A program made the position numbers and the translations under genes. 6,814 nt of DNA from Bacteroidia bacterium (GTDB taxonomy: Bacteria; Bacteroidota; Bacteroidia; JAESSM01; NORP286): the NCBI GenBank assembly GCA_016764115.1, contig JAESSM010000196.1, forward strand, positions 1-6,814. Reading direction: 5' to 3'. Below are positions 1 through 6,535 of this stretch, in pieces. The notes beneath the pieces were generated by a model. That model was not told the DNA's origin. It saw only the letters and a list, made by a program, of their open reading frames with translations, and made no database searches. Within the stretch, counting starts at the first letter, position 1. Each line of letters opens with the position of its first letter.

Positions 1-23
1 ATATCTTCTTGTTTTTTGATCAT
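1..23 (-). CDS. Possible 5' end of a further minus-strand gene (partial)
   Basis: An ATG at 21-23 on the minus strand opens a frame reading MIKKQED up to the window edge, in line with the direction of all other genes here. The lysine-rich opening is typical of a genuine Bacteroidota N-terminus. Only seven full codons are visible, there is no convincing ribosome binding site, and no family can be assigned. It would be the next gene after the propeller sensor, separated by about 180 bp of repeat-bearing DNA. It could equally be a chance ATG. Confidence 0.3.
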
Positions 24-111
24 ATCACAATATCAGAAAATATTTCTGTTTTTCATCACAAGTTACTAACAATTAGACTGTTAACATCTATCTGCCGTGC
101 AAAGGTCTCGG

Positions 112-167
112 ATCTTGTTACTATTGATAATCAGGAAACAAGATTCTTCACTATCGTTCAGAATGAC
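112..167. repeat. Palindromic interspersed repeat, GTCATTCTGA type, one arm degenerate
   Basis: Read on the minus strand, 141-167 begins GTCATTCTGAACGATAG and continues into TGAAGAATCTTG. This resembles an imperfect palindromic repeat that I recall being scattered between genes in many Bacteroidota genomes. An exact 8-bp inverted repeat is visible, ATCTTGTT at 112-119 with AACAAGAT at 137-144 around a 17-bp loop. The outer part of the second arm, expected left of 112, no longer matches. It lies 3' of the propeller sensor gene and could fold in the mRNA as a 3' end structure. Family membership is from memory, not from a search. Confidence 0.55.
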
Positions 168-205
168 AGCTTTTTTTGACTTTTGAGACAGACTCTACAT
201 TATAA

Positions 206-2758
206 TCACACCAACTCGTCTATACGCTCTCTTATCCTTTTTCTTCGTTTGCCACGTAGGTTATTACGAACATATCTTTGGGCAGGAATTAGGAATGCTG
301 CTAATACAAGATTAAGGATAGTTTTTACAAGAGTTGCACTTCCCACATATTCCTCATAAAGTGGTTCGCACATATTTTGGATGTAATCAAAAATCACAAA
401 AATGGTGATGAAAATGAAAATGGTAAGGATGCTTTCATATCTGCCAGAGCGACTTAGAAATAAAGTGAAACCAATAATGGCAGTAAAAAAGAGTATTTGC
501 AATCCGTAATACCAAGCAGTCTGCCAATAAGGAGGCGTAATTGTAAATGAAAATGTTGTTGGTTCTTTATTCCATAAATTATCTTCATTACAAGCCTTAA
601 TCATAAAAGTATATTTATCAGGAGGTAAATTAGAATATGTCACTTTCGTCTCTTTAGAAATAGGTGACCAATCTTCTTCAAACCCTTCTAACCTCCATTG
701 GTATTTGACTTCTTCAGGCATTTTGTGATTAATCCCAATAAATTCAAAAGTTAAATGGTTGTCTTCAAATGGTAACTCTAAGTTAGTTGGTAAATGATTC
801 CATTTGGTAATACTATCAGTGTATTCAGACCAGTTAATATTCTTGTAAAACATTTTGATATTCTTGATATGCGTAAAAGGGTCAAGAGTATTAGGCTTAT
901 CCTTAGACGGATTATATTTAATAGCACCTTCTATCATACCAAACCAAATATTACCTTTGCTATCCTTAAACGCTGAGTTGGTATTGCCTTCTAATCCTAT
1001 TATTTCTGATTCTTTTTTGTAATGCTTAATAGAAATTTTATCTAAATCTTGAAAATCGGTTAATTTAATTCTATCAATACCGTGTGAAGTTCCAATCCAC
1101 ATATAGCCTTCATCTGGAAATAAAAAATAAATTACATTGCTACTCAATCCATTTTTTTCAGTTATATTCTTCATTTTGTTCTTTGATTTATATACATATA
1201 TACCTTGGAATGTACCAAACCAAATATTTCCATATTGGTCTTCTTTGATGCTCCTGACCGAATTGCCTTGCAAGCTGTCAAAAAATGAAAAGTTGTGAAA
1301 TTCTTTTCCATCATATTGCATAACATGACCATCAAGAGTACCTATCCAGATTATCTTATTCTTGTCTTCAAATAATACTCTAATATTGTCATCACTTAGA
1401 CCATTTTTCCTATCAAAATTTTCAAATAAGCCATCATCTAATATGGATAATCCTTTAGTTGTACCAATCAATAACTTACCTTCAGAAGATTCTAATAAGG
1501 ATTGTACACTATTGCCAATCAAACCTTGCTTGTTAGTATAGTGTGAAGTCCTTACACCATCATATTTCATTAAACCATTTCTATTTCCTCCCAACCAAAG
1601 TGCTCCATTGCTGTCATAAATAATTGACATGACATTAACTTTATTGAACTTGGTAGACTCAAATATTGTTGTGATTTTGGTTTTATCCCATTTAGAAACT
1701 CCATCGGTACCACCTATCCAAATATTGCCTATCTTATCTTCAGAAATAGTAAAAACTAATTTTGGTTTTAGTCCATCGACTTGTTTGAAATAAGTGAATG
1801 CTTCTCCAATAAACCTAAATACTCCAGCACCAAATTTACCGACCCAAATATTAGAAGCCCTATCTACAAATAAAGGGGAGGAAAAATCCGTTGTAGGAAA
1901 AGATTCATGGCTTGTTTTAATTAGAGAATATTCATTACCATCATATTTTAATAATTTATACTTTGTTGAAATCCAAATATTTCCCAATTTGTCTTCCAAT
2001 ATACTAGTGATAGGTTCATTTAGAACTTTGAATTGTGACTCTATTTTTTCAAAGGAATTACCATTATACCTACAAAGCCCATCATTCGTGCCAATCCATA
2101 AATTCTTTAATCTATCGATACATAGTGCCGTGATAGCGTTACTTATTAGTCCCTTATCGGTAGTGATATTTTGAAAAGCTCCCTGGTCAAATTTGCTAAT
2201 ACCACTTTGCCATGTCCCAATCCAAGTATCCCCTTTTTTATCCGAACAAATTGCAGTAATAGCATTACTTAATAATCCATCATCAGTAGTATAATTAGTA
2301 AATGATTTACCATCATACCTAAATATTCCATCAGTTAAAGTTGCTACCCAGATTCTTCCTTTTTTATCCATTACCATTTCTTTAACATCGATTGATTTAC
2401 CATCATCTCTCAAGTCCAAAGCCTTGAATATTTTTCCATCATAGACACAAATTCCTCCTGCTCCACCAAGCCAAATATTACCATATTTATCTTCTATAAT
2501 TGCATAAACTGCTCTCATACTCAATCCATCTGAAGCGGTAAATGTCTTAAAACTAATTCCATCAAATCTGGATATCCCTCCGTATGTCCCAAACCACATA
2601 AAACCTCTGCTATCTTGGTAAATAGCCTCGACTAAACTTTGAGCAAGCCCTTGTTTAACACCAAAATTTTCAAAATGATAATGCTGAGCATTAGAATTGA
2701 AGAAAAGGAGAACACACCAAATTACGAAGAAGACTTTTTTCACTTTAAGGAAGCTCAT
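206..2758 (-). CDS. Two-component regulator propeller (Reg_prop) / Y_Y_Y sensor-like membrane protein without output domain
   Basis: This is an 850-residue protein built like the sensory half of a hybrid two-component system. Residues 1-24 form a signal peptide (cut near SNA|Q). Residues 27-620 hold 14 Reg_prop repeats of the form ED..GNIWIGT..G...YDGK.F. The key Trp falls at 55, 96, 137, 179, 221, 262, 305, 347, 388, 471, 513, 554 and 605, and is replaced by Leu430 in repeat 10. The 41-43 residue period fits two seven-bladed beta-propellers, as in HTCS sensors. A Y_Y_Y domain follows (about 676-741, YQWRLEGFEEDW). Unlike HTCS proteins it then has three membrane segments (about 747-768, 775-795, 808-828) and ends in a basic tail (RNNLRGKRRKRIRER). 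No histidine kinase, receiver or helix-turn-helix domain is present. The predicted topology is a periplasmic propeller and a cytoplasmic tail. A periplasmic ligand, possibly a glycan, is inference. A GTG at codon 6 is an alternative start because the promoter lies right against the ATG. Confidence 0.9.
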   Translation of the reverse strand: MSFLKVKKVFFVIWCVLLFFNSNAQHYHFENFGVKQGLAQSLVEAIYQDSRGFMWFGTYGGISRFDGISFKTFTASDGLSMRAVYAIIEDKYGNIWLGGAGGICVYDGKIFKALDLRDDGKSIDVKEMVMDKKGRIWVATLTDGIFRYDGKSFTNYTTDDGLLSNAITAICSDKKGDTWIGTWQSGISKFDQGAFQNITTDKGLISNAITALCIDRLKNLWIGTNDGLCRYNGNSFEKIESQFKVLNEPITSILEDKLGNIWISTKYKLLKYDGNEYSLIKTSHESFPTTDFSSPLFVDRASNIWVGKFGAGVFRFIGEAFTYFKQVDGLKPKLVFTISEDKIGNIWIGGTDGVSKWDKTKITTIFESTKFNKVNVMSIIYDSNGALWLGGNRNGLMKYDGVRTSHYTNKQGLIGNSVQSLLESSEGKLLIGTTKGLSILDDGLFENFDRKNGLSDDNIRVLFEDKNKIIWIGTLDGHVMQYDGKEFHNFSFFDSLQGNSVRSIKEDQYGNIWFGTFQGIYVYKSKNKMKNITEKNGLSSNVIYFLFPDEGYMWIGTSHGIDRIKLTDFQDLDKISIKHYKKESEIIGLEGNTNSAFKDSKGNIWFGMIEGAIKYNPSKDKPNTLDPFTHIKNIKMFYKNINWSEYTDSITKWNHLPTNLELPFEDNHLTFEFIGINHKMPEEVKYQWRLEGFEEDWSPISKETKVTYSNLPPDKYTFMIKACNEDNLWNKEPTTFSFTITPPYWQTAWYYGLQILFFTAIIGFTLFLSRSGRYESILTIFIFITIFVIFDYIQNMCEPLYEEYVGSATLVKTILNLVLAAFLIPAQRYVRNNLRGKRRKRIRERIDELV

Positions 2759-2762
2759 CTAT

Positions 2763-2794
2763 CAAATATAGCTGATATATCCTTATTCGTCAAA
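2763..2794 (-). promoter_or_regulatory. Bacteroidota-type promoter of the propeller sensor gene
   Basis: On the minus strand a TTTG (-33 element, 2791-2794) is followed by exactly 20 bp and then TATATTTG (-7 element, 2763-2770). This is a full match to the TTTG-N19-21-TAnnTTTG consensus of the primary Bacteroidota sigma factor. The -7 box ends only four bases before the ATG of the sensor gene, so the predicted transcript would start at or next to the start codon. The sensor therefore need not depend on read-through from the cysteine-rich gene 63 bp upstream. Confidence 0.6.
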
Positions 2795-2821
2795 AGTTTG
2801 AATTGACCAAATAGTACAAGG

Positions 2822-3208
2822 TTATTGGGAACCCTTTACACCTCTTCCGTTTAACAGGTAAACCATTTTTTGATCTTTGTTTACTCCATCGATCTCATAA
2901 ATAAATTGGTAACAACACAGGCATCTGCAGGGATCACCACTTTCCATATAAATGAGATTGATGATGGTATCATTAACTTCAATGGTAGCATCAAAATCAA
3001 CGCAACAGTTACCCACAATTTCGACTTCGATTTTAACGGTGTCACCAACTATTTCTTTACTCAAGATCTGGTTGTATTTTTGATAAGAGTAGGCACTTTC
3101 GTCACATTCAGAAGGTGAGAAATCAATGAGATTGAAATTGCTTGTTTTTTGATCTTGCGCAAGCAAATAGAACGGAAATAATAATAAGATGAAAAATAGC
3201 TTTTGCAT
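2822..3208 (-). CDS. Small secreted cysteine-rich protein of unknown function
   Basis: This is a 128-residue protein that I do not recognise by function. Residues 1-18 are a clear signal peptide (basic start, FFILLLFPFYLLAQ), so the mature part is exported to the periplasm or beyond. There is no lipobox cysteine at the cleavage site. The mature part carries seven cysteines: Cys35, a GNCC pair at 68-69, and a tight CRCLCC cluster at 94-99. The cluster could form disulfides or bind a metal. The rest looks like beta strands (DTVKIEVEIVG, DTIINLIYME, YQFIYEIDGV), suggesting a small beta-sandwich. It lies 63 bp upstream of the propeller sensor on the same strand and may be partly co-transcribed with it. 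A promoter-like -7 box lies about 27 bp upstream of its ATG. The Shine-Dalgarno signal is weak. A secretion or disulfide role is inference; real coding status is well supported by the signal peptide. Confidence 0.8.
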   Translation of the reverse strand: MQKLFFILLLFPFYLLAQDQKTSNFNLIDFSPSECDESAYSYQKYNQILSKEIVGDTVKIEVEIVGNCCVDFDATIEVNDTIINLIYMESGDPCRCLCCYQFIYEIDGVNKDQKMVYLLNGRGVKGSQ

Positions 3209-3234
3209 ACGTAATTGTGGAACAATTAGAAAGC

Positions 3235-3242
3235 CAAAAGTA
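3235..3242 (-). promoter_or_regulatory. Candidate -7 promoter element for the cysteine-rich gene
   Basis: The minus strand reads TACTTTTG, a perfect TAnnTTTG match, 26 bp before the ATG of the 128-residue gene. It would give a leader of about 20 bases. No TTTG is found at the expected distance upstream, so the -33 half is missing or degenerate. In AT-rich DNA such a half-site can arise by chance. Confidence 0.4.
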
Positions 3243-3282
3243 AGAAAATTTCTAGTTACTTGCTTGTAAGCATCAGTTAATC

Positions 3283-3340
3283 GTCAGACTGGGTTTGTCG
3301 AAGTCTGGTCGGTCTATATTTCGATAAACTCAATATGACC
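3283..3340. repeat. Imperfect palindromic interspersed repeat (CTCAATATGACC type)
   Basis: The left arm GTCAGACTGGGTTTGTCGAA (3283-3302) matches, with four mismatches, the reverse complement of the right arm, which ends TCGATAAACTCAATATGAC (to 3339). Each arm can also fold on itself: CAGACT (3285-3290) with AGTCTG (3302-3307), and GGTCTATATT (3311-3320) with AATATGACC (3332-3340) with one bulged base. The element could therefore form either one long hairpin or two adjacent ones. Similar sequences recur between genes in Bacteroidota; this is from memory and not searched. Confidence 0.7.
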
Positions 3341-3375
3341 TGAGGTCTTAGCAAAACTAAAGAAAAATAAAAAAT

Positions 3376-3450
3376 CGTCATTGCGAACGTAGTGAAGCAA
3401 TCTCCTACGCTTAATCAATGCTGGAGATCGCTTCGTTCCTCGCGATGACG
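3376..3450. repeat. Imperfect palindromic interspersed repeat (CGTCATTGCGA type)
   Basis: A 75-bp palindrome. The left end reads CGTCATTGCGA then GAAGCAATCTCC. The reverse complement of the right end reads CGTCATCGCGA then GAAGCGATCTCC. The arms are separated by a non-matching 5-7 bp patch inside each and by a central loop of about 17 bp (3406-3422). This is the familiar GTCATTGCGAGGAACGAAGC type of dispersed palindrome found in many bacterial genomes, including Bacteroidota. Its GC content is well above the surrounding AT-rich DNA. It has no coding potential of its own. Confidence 0.8.
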
Positions 3451-3592
3451 GATAATTTTATTTTAATTGGTCAACAGGTTAATTCTTAATTAGTATTATC
3501 AAATTTTCAAATTAGCACATTAACGAATCACCGAGTTGTATTAAACTTTTATATGCTACATTAACAATAAGTGGCTGATCCATTACACAAAA

Positions 3593-4294
3593 TTAATAAG
3601 CCACTAATCTCCTGTTAAATATTTCAGGATGGTGGTATGGCTTATCTTTGTCGGGTGAAAGGAAAATGTATATATAATAATTAGAAGTAACATTATTCCA
3701 TTTTACAGATGTTTCATTAACAATTCCAAGTTTTGAGCAAAGAAGTCTAAAGCGAGTTGGTCTATAGCTGTTACGTTGTGTAGTTACAAATCTGTTGCGC
3801 TTAATTTCTTTTCCCGGAATCCAATTTTCGGCAAGGCTAATTATTCTGATACATTCATTATCAATATCTTTTTGGATCCCCTTAAAAAGAAATTTATTGA
3901 TAATTTTTCCACTTGGATTGATGGTTAGTTCTATGATTACCGGATCATTCAATGGATAGTTTGCAGGAATAATTGAGTGGTTAAAATGTTTGTTAAATAA
4001 TATTTGCAATTCATTCTTGCCATCAACAAACTGTGGGGGGATTTGAGTTACTTCATCATATTCTACATAGTTCTCGAAACTAAATTCCTTGTTAAACATC
4101 ATAGAGTTTTTAATCCTTACTCTGTCATCCAACTTACTTGGATCATATACAATGTATTCAGCGGATTCTTCTAAAAACAGGTAAGGTCTTTCAATTGTTT
4201 TGACAACTTTAATAGTACCGGTACGTTTCGGAGTTTCTTGAGCAAATACGAAATAGGGTAGCACAGTAAATATTATTAAAGTTTTCTTTATCAT
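3593..4294 (-). CDS. Secreted protein with TonB C-terminal-like domain
   Basis: This is a 233-residue protein and the third gene of the sigma-factor operon. Residues 1-18 form a signal peptide (TLIIFTVLPYFVFA|QE). Residues 86-183 resemble the TonB C-terminal fold: PPQFVDGKNELQILFNKHF, then ELTINPSGKIINKFLFKGI, then NECIRIISLAENWIPGK, with the family's W-x-PG at 158-161. Classical TonB has an N-terminal membrane anchor and a proline-rich spacer; both are missing, so this is a soluble periplasmic relative. In Bacteroidota such stand-alone TonB_C domains are common and mostly of unknown role; they need not energise transport. A further 50 residues after the domain match nothing I know. The start overlaps the upstream stop as ATGA, indicating coupled translation. 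A function in envelope signalling with the upstream sigma factor and membrane protein is inference. Confidence 0.8.
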   Translation of the reverse strand: MIKKTLIIFTVLPYFVFAQETPKRTGTIKVVKTIERPYLFLEESAEYIVYDPSKLDDRVRIKNSMMFNKEFSFENYVEYDEVTQIPPQFVDGKNELQILFNKHFNHSIIPANYPLNDPVIIELTINPSGKIINKFLFKGIQKDIDNECIRIISLAENWIPGKEIKRNRFVTTQRNSYRPTRFRLLCSKLGIVNETSVKWNNVTSNYYIYIFLSPDKDKPYHHPEIFNRRLVAY

Positions 4295-5970
4295 AACTTC
4301 CCGATTATCTCTTTGATTTCATCAACACTGCTAATTGGTTTTTCCGTTGTATGCATTGTAAAAGTGAAGTTGTTGAGTCCAACTTTCTTTAGTTTATATC
4401 CATCAATTCTATCGAAATCTTTAGGGCTAAAATACGCCAATTTATTGGGATAAACCAATCCTACAATGTAATTCTCTGCGTTGGGATTGAATGAAAAAAT
4501 TTCATGGATTGGAAAAATAGCGTTGATTTTTTTGTCAATAAGATAGACATTTGTGAGGGTTAGTTTTTCATTGTTAATAGTTTTAAATGAAGCAGTAACT
4601 TTAATCCCTTGTGGTCTTTGAACACGGCTGTCGCAATTCCATGTTCCAAAAGTCATTATGGAGAAAACTCTGCTTACTGTTGACACCATTGTAGTTTGAG
4701 CATTAGCCCATTTTACTTGTTGTCGTCTTAACTCAGCTTGCTTTTTTAAATATGCTATTCTTTCCTTCTCTTTTTCTTCTATGTCAGCTCTTTTCTTTTC
4801 ATATTCTTCCTTTCTTTGTTTCTCCAGTTCTTCTTTTTTATCGAGTGCTTTTAAATATTCCTTGTACTTGAGTTTGTATTTTGATTCTGCTTTTTCAAGG
4901 TCTTTTCCTGAATAAACCGGAAACACTTTGTGTGATTCTTTGCGATTTTTATGGGTTAACTGAACAATATAAGTGTTGTCTTCTTGTTTGATAAGTTTTA
5001 CATCCTGCCAGGTAATATCGTAAAGACCTTGTGGATCAAAATTATCTCCAACATCTGCATATTCCCACTCAACACTATCATAGACCGCGATCTCAGGAAA
5101 TGCTTTGGGATCAACTTGAAAAATAAAGGTAAAACGGTTTTTGTTTTTTGTTTTTGGTTTTATCGGTTCGTTTATGATAGGAATTTGTATTGGTAATGGT
5201 AGTTCTATATCACTCTCCTTTAGGACTGATTGGGGCAGTTCCTGTGCAATATCCATCCTATCTTCAGGTCGTTGAATAATTTGATCTTTTCCTTTGTATA
5301 CCCATTTCCTTTGGGAAGTATCTAAGTAATAAAGATTGAACCTGCTTTCATTATTATTAGATATCATTTCAATATCTACTTTTTTATTCTTAGCAATGTA
5401 AACCGGCGTGTTATTTTGAAAGGCAATTATTTCCATCATTCCAGCACTTTCAAAATCAGAAACTAAGCCTGCTGAATCATATTCCATGGTGATTCCGCTC
5501 GCAAAAATTTCCGCGTGATCATGAAATTCCCTATACTTCATAGTTACTTTCCCAAGAATTGGGTTACCATTTCCGTTAATAAAGGCGTTAACGGGTATTG
5601 TAATTTTTGATCCGGATAGATAAGTAAAAGTACCTCCTTGTACAACATCAACTTCAAATTCTTGAAAAGCGACATTCACATTTTCAATTGGCGGATTGAC
5701 AAAAGGTGTTGTTATTGTTGTTTCGATCTGTACCGGTTGTTCAACTTTCGGAGTCATTAATTTATTGATCAAATAACTGCCAATAAGTATTACTGTTGTT
5801 CCTATCAGGATGCTCAGAAATTTCGGAGTACTTCCATTTAAGTATCTTCCATAGGATGAGCCAGTTTGTGATTCCTGATAAGGCTTATAGACATAATCAA
5901 AGTTTTTATACTGAGCCATTTCCGATTCGGAAGGATCAGGTTTGCCAATGTTTATCTTAAATTTACTCAT
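4291..5970 (-). CDS. Single-pass membrane protein with charged coiled coil; candidate anti-sigma or signalling partner of the ECF sigma factor
   Basis: This is a 559-residue protein. A cytoplasmic N-terminus of about 50 residues (conserved-looking KPDPSESEMAQYKNFDYVYK) precedes one membrane helix (about 51-69). The rest should be periplasmic. Residues 100-230 look like a beta-rich domain (GGTFTYLSGSKITIPVNAF, then FASGITMEYDSAG, FESAGMMEI, RKWVYKG), perhaps ZU5-like; I have seen similar sequences in Bacteroidota proteins but cannot name a family. Residues 355-420 are a Lys/Glu-rich coiled coil. Residues 430-545 form a second beta-rich domain with an FGTWNCD motif holding the only cysteine. 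It overlaps the sigma gene before it and the TonB_C gene after it by 4 bp (ATGA each), so the three are one translationally coupled unit. Position and topology match an anti-sigma factor, but no zinc-binding HxxxCxxC or FecR-type domain is visible. The anti-sigma role is inference only. Confidence 0.85.
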   Translation of the reverse strand: MSKFKINIGKPDPSESEMAQYKNFDYVYKPYQESQTGSSYGRYLNGSTPKFLSILIGTTVILIGSYLINKLMTPKVEQPVQIETTITTPFVNPPIENVNVAFQEFEVDVVQGGTFTYLSGSKITIPVNAFINGNGNPILGKVTMKYREFHDHAEIFASGITMEYDSAGLVSDFESAGMMEIIAFQNNTPVYIAKNKKVDIEMISNNNESRFNLYYLDTSQRKWVYKGKDQIIQRPEDRMDIAQELPQSVLKESDIELPLPIQIPIINEPIKPKTKNKNRFTFIFQVDPKAFPEIAVYDSVEWEYADVGDNFDPQGLYDITWQDVKLIKQEDNTYIVQLTHKNRKESHKVFPVYSGKDLEKAESKYKLKYKEYLKALDKKEELEKQRKEEYEKKRADIEEKEKERIAYLKKQAELRRQQVKWANAQTTMVSTVSRVFSIMTFGTWNCDSRVQRPQGIKVTASFKTINNEKLTLTNVYLIDKKINAIFPIHEIFSFNPNAENYIVGLVYPNKLAYFSPKDFDRIDGYKLKKVGLNNFTFTMHTTEKPISSVDEIKEIIGKL

Positions 5971-6530
5971 GATTTCATGATATTTTTAAGTTTATCGATT
6001 ACACGATATACTTTTACTTTTGCATTGTTTTCGGTTATTTCCATTATCTCACCTATTTCCTTGAAAGATCTTTTTTCAAAAAACCTCAATTCAATAAGCT
6101 GCAATTGATCTTCTTCCAGTTGTTGAAATGCATTTATTAATGCACTTGTTTTTTCTTCAGAAAAATTCTCCTCAGCTTCTTCAATGATATTCTTAAGATC
6201 AGTTTCTTCAAGACTTATTGCCCTGTTTTTTTGATTTTCCCGGTAATGCTGATTGATCTCACTTAATGCAATTCTATAAAGCCATGCTGAGAAGGGAACA
6301 CCTTTAAATTGGTATTTGTTTAGATTGAGCATGGCTTTAAGAAAAACTTGAGAAGTTATATCTCCCGATAAGTCAAGATTATCGGTTCTTCTATTTATGA
6401 AAATGAAGATCTGTTGGAAGTATTTGTTGTACAACGTTTCAAATTGCTTTGGATCTTGCTTTGCCAACTCGATCTGAAGTTTTTCTTCTTCTATTTGTTG
6501 ATCTGTTTTATGTAGTACTTGAGAACTCAA
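5967..6530 (-). CDS. ECF-type RNA polymerase sigma-70 factor
   Basis: This is a 187-residue alternative sigma factor that would direct RNA polymerase to a small regulon. Region 2 spans about 28-102 (FETLYNKYFQQIFIFINRR, DITSQVFLKAM, PFSAWLYRIALSEINQHYR). Region 4 spans about 132-184 (LIELRFFEKRSFKEIGEIM followed by a helix-turn-helix with the recognition helix ENNAKVKVYRVIDKL). The linker at 103-131 is short and acidic, and region 3 is absent, as in the ECF group. The start is TTG at 6528-6530: there is no in-frame ATG before Met67, which lies inside region 2, and AAAGGA lies about nine bases upstream of the TTG. It is the first gene of a three-gene operon whose next gene overlaps it by ATGA. 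ECF factors are normally held by a membrane anti-sigma factor encoded next door, which makes the 559-residue protein the obvious candidate. Target promoters cannot be told from this window. Confidence 0.93.
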   Translation of the reverse strand: MSSQVLHKTDQQIEEEKLQIELAKQDPKQFETLYNKYFQQIFIFINRRTDNLDLSGDITSQVFLKAMLNLNKYQFKGVPFSAWLYRIALSEINQHYRENQKNRAISLEETDLKNIIEEAEENFSEEKTSALINAFQQLEEDQLQLIELRFFEKRSFKEIGEIMEITENNAKVKVYRVIDKLKNIMKS

Positions 6531-6535
6531 TTTTT

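Larger units (their letters stand above)
3209..3592. other. 384-bp intergenic region with two palindromic repeats
   Basis: There is no plausible gene in this stretch on either strand. It separates the end of the sigma-factor operon from the cysteine-rich gene. From right to left it contains AT-rich DNA with no strong terminator (3451-3592), a palindromic repeat of the CGTCATTGCGA type (3376-3450), a different palindromic repeat of the TTTCGAYAARCTCAATATGACC type (3283-3340), and the promoter-like element of the cysteine-rich gene. The repeats may supply the transcript end for the operon by folding in the RNA. Confidence 0.7.

Noticed and set aside
34..53. Plus-strand terminator: CAGAAA/TTTCTG hairpin followed by T residues
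   Set aside because: The stem is only six base pairs, mostly A-T, with a three-base loop, and no plus-strand gene is visible to the left of it. Expected by chance in AT-rich DNA.
794..976. Plus-strand open frame of 60 codons
   Set aside because: Lies wholly inside the propeller sensor gene on the other strand and has no recognisable protein features.
1794..2174. Plus-strand open frame of 126 codons
   Set aside because: Antisense to the propeller repeats. Its composition mirrors the repeated sensor codons and it matches no family I know.
206..2758. Frameshifted histidine kinase after the propeller sensor
   Set aside because: No kinase-like sequence appears in any minus-strand frame of the 205 bp after the stop. 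That stretch is repeat DNA, though a kinase beyond the left edge cannot be excluded.
2870..3118. Plus-strand open frame of 82 codons
   Set aside because: Antisense to the cysteine-rich gene, which has a clear signal peptide and promoter-like element on the minus strand.
3283..3450. CRISPR array or tandem repeat
   Set aside because: The two palindromes differ in sequence, there is no regular repeat-spacer pattern, and no cas gene is present.
3570..3605. Terminator for the sigma operon formed by AGTGGCT (3599-3605, minus strand) and AGCCACT (3570-3576, minus strand)
   Set aside because: A seven-pair stem exists around the stop codon but the loop is 22 bases and no T run follows, so it does not qualify as an intrinsic terminator.
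4984..5196. Plus-strand open frame of 70 codons
   Set aside because: Inside the 559-residue membrane protein gene, antisense, no start signal or domain.
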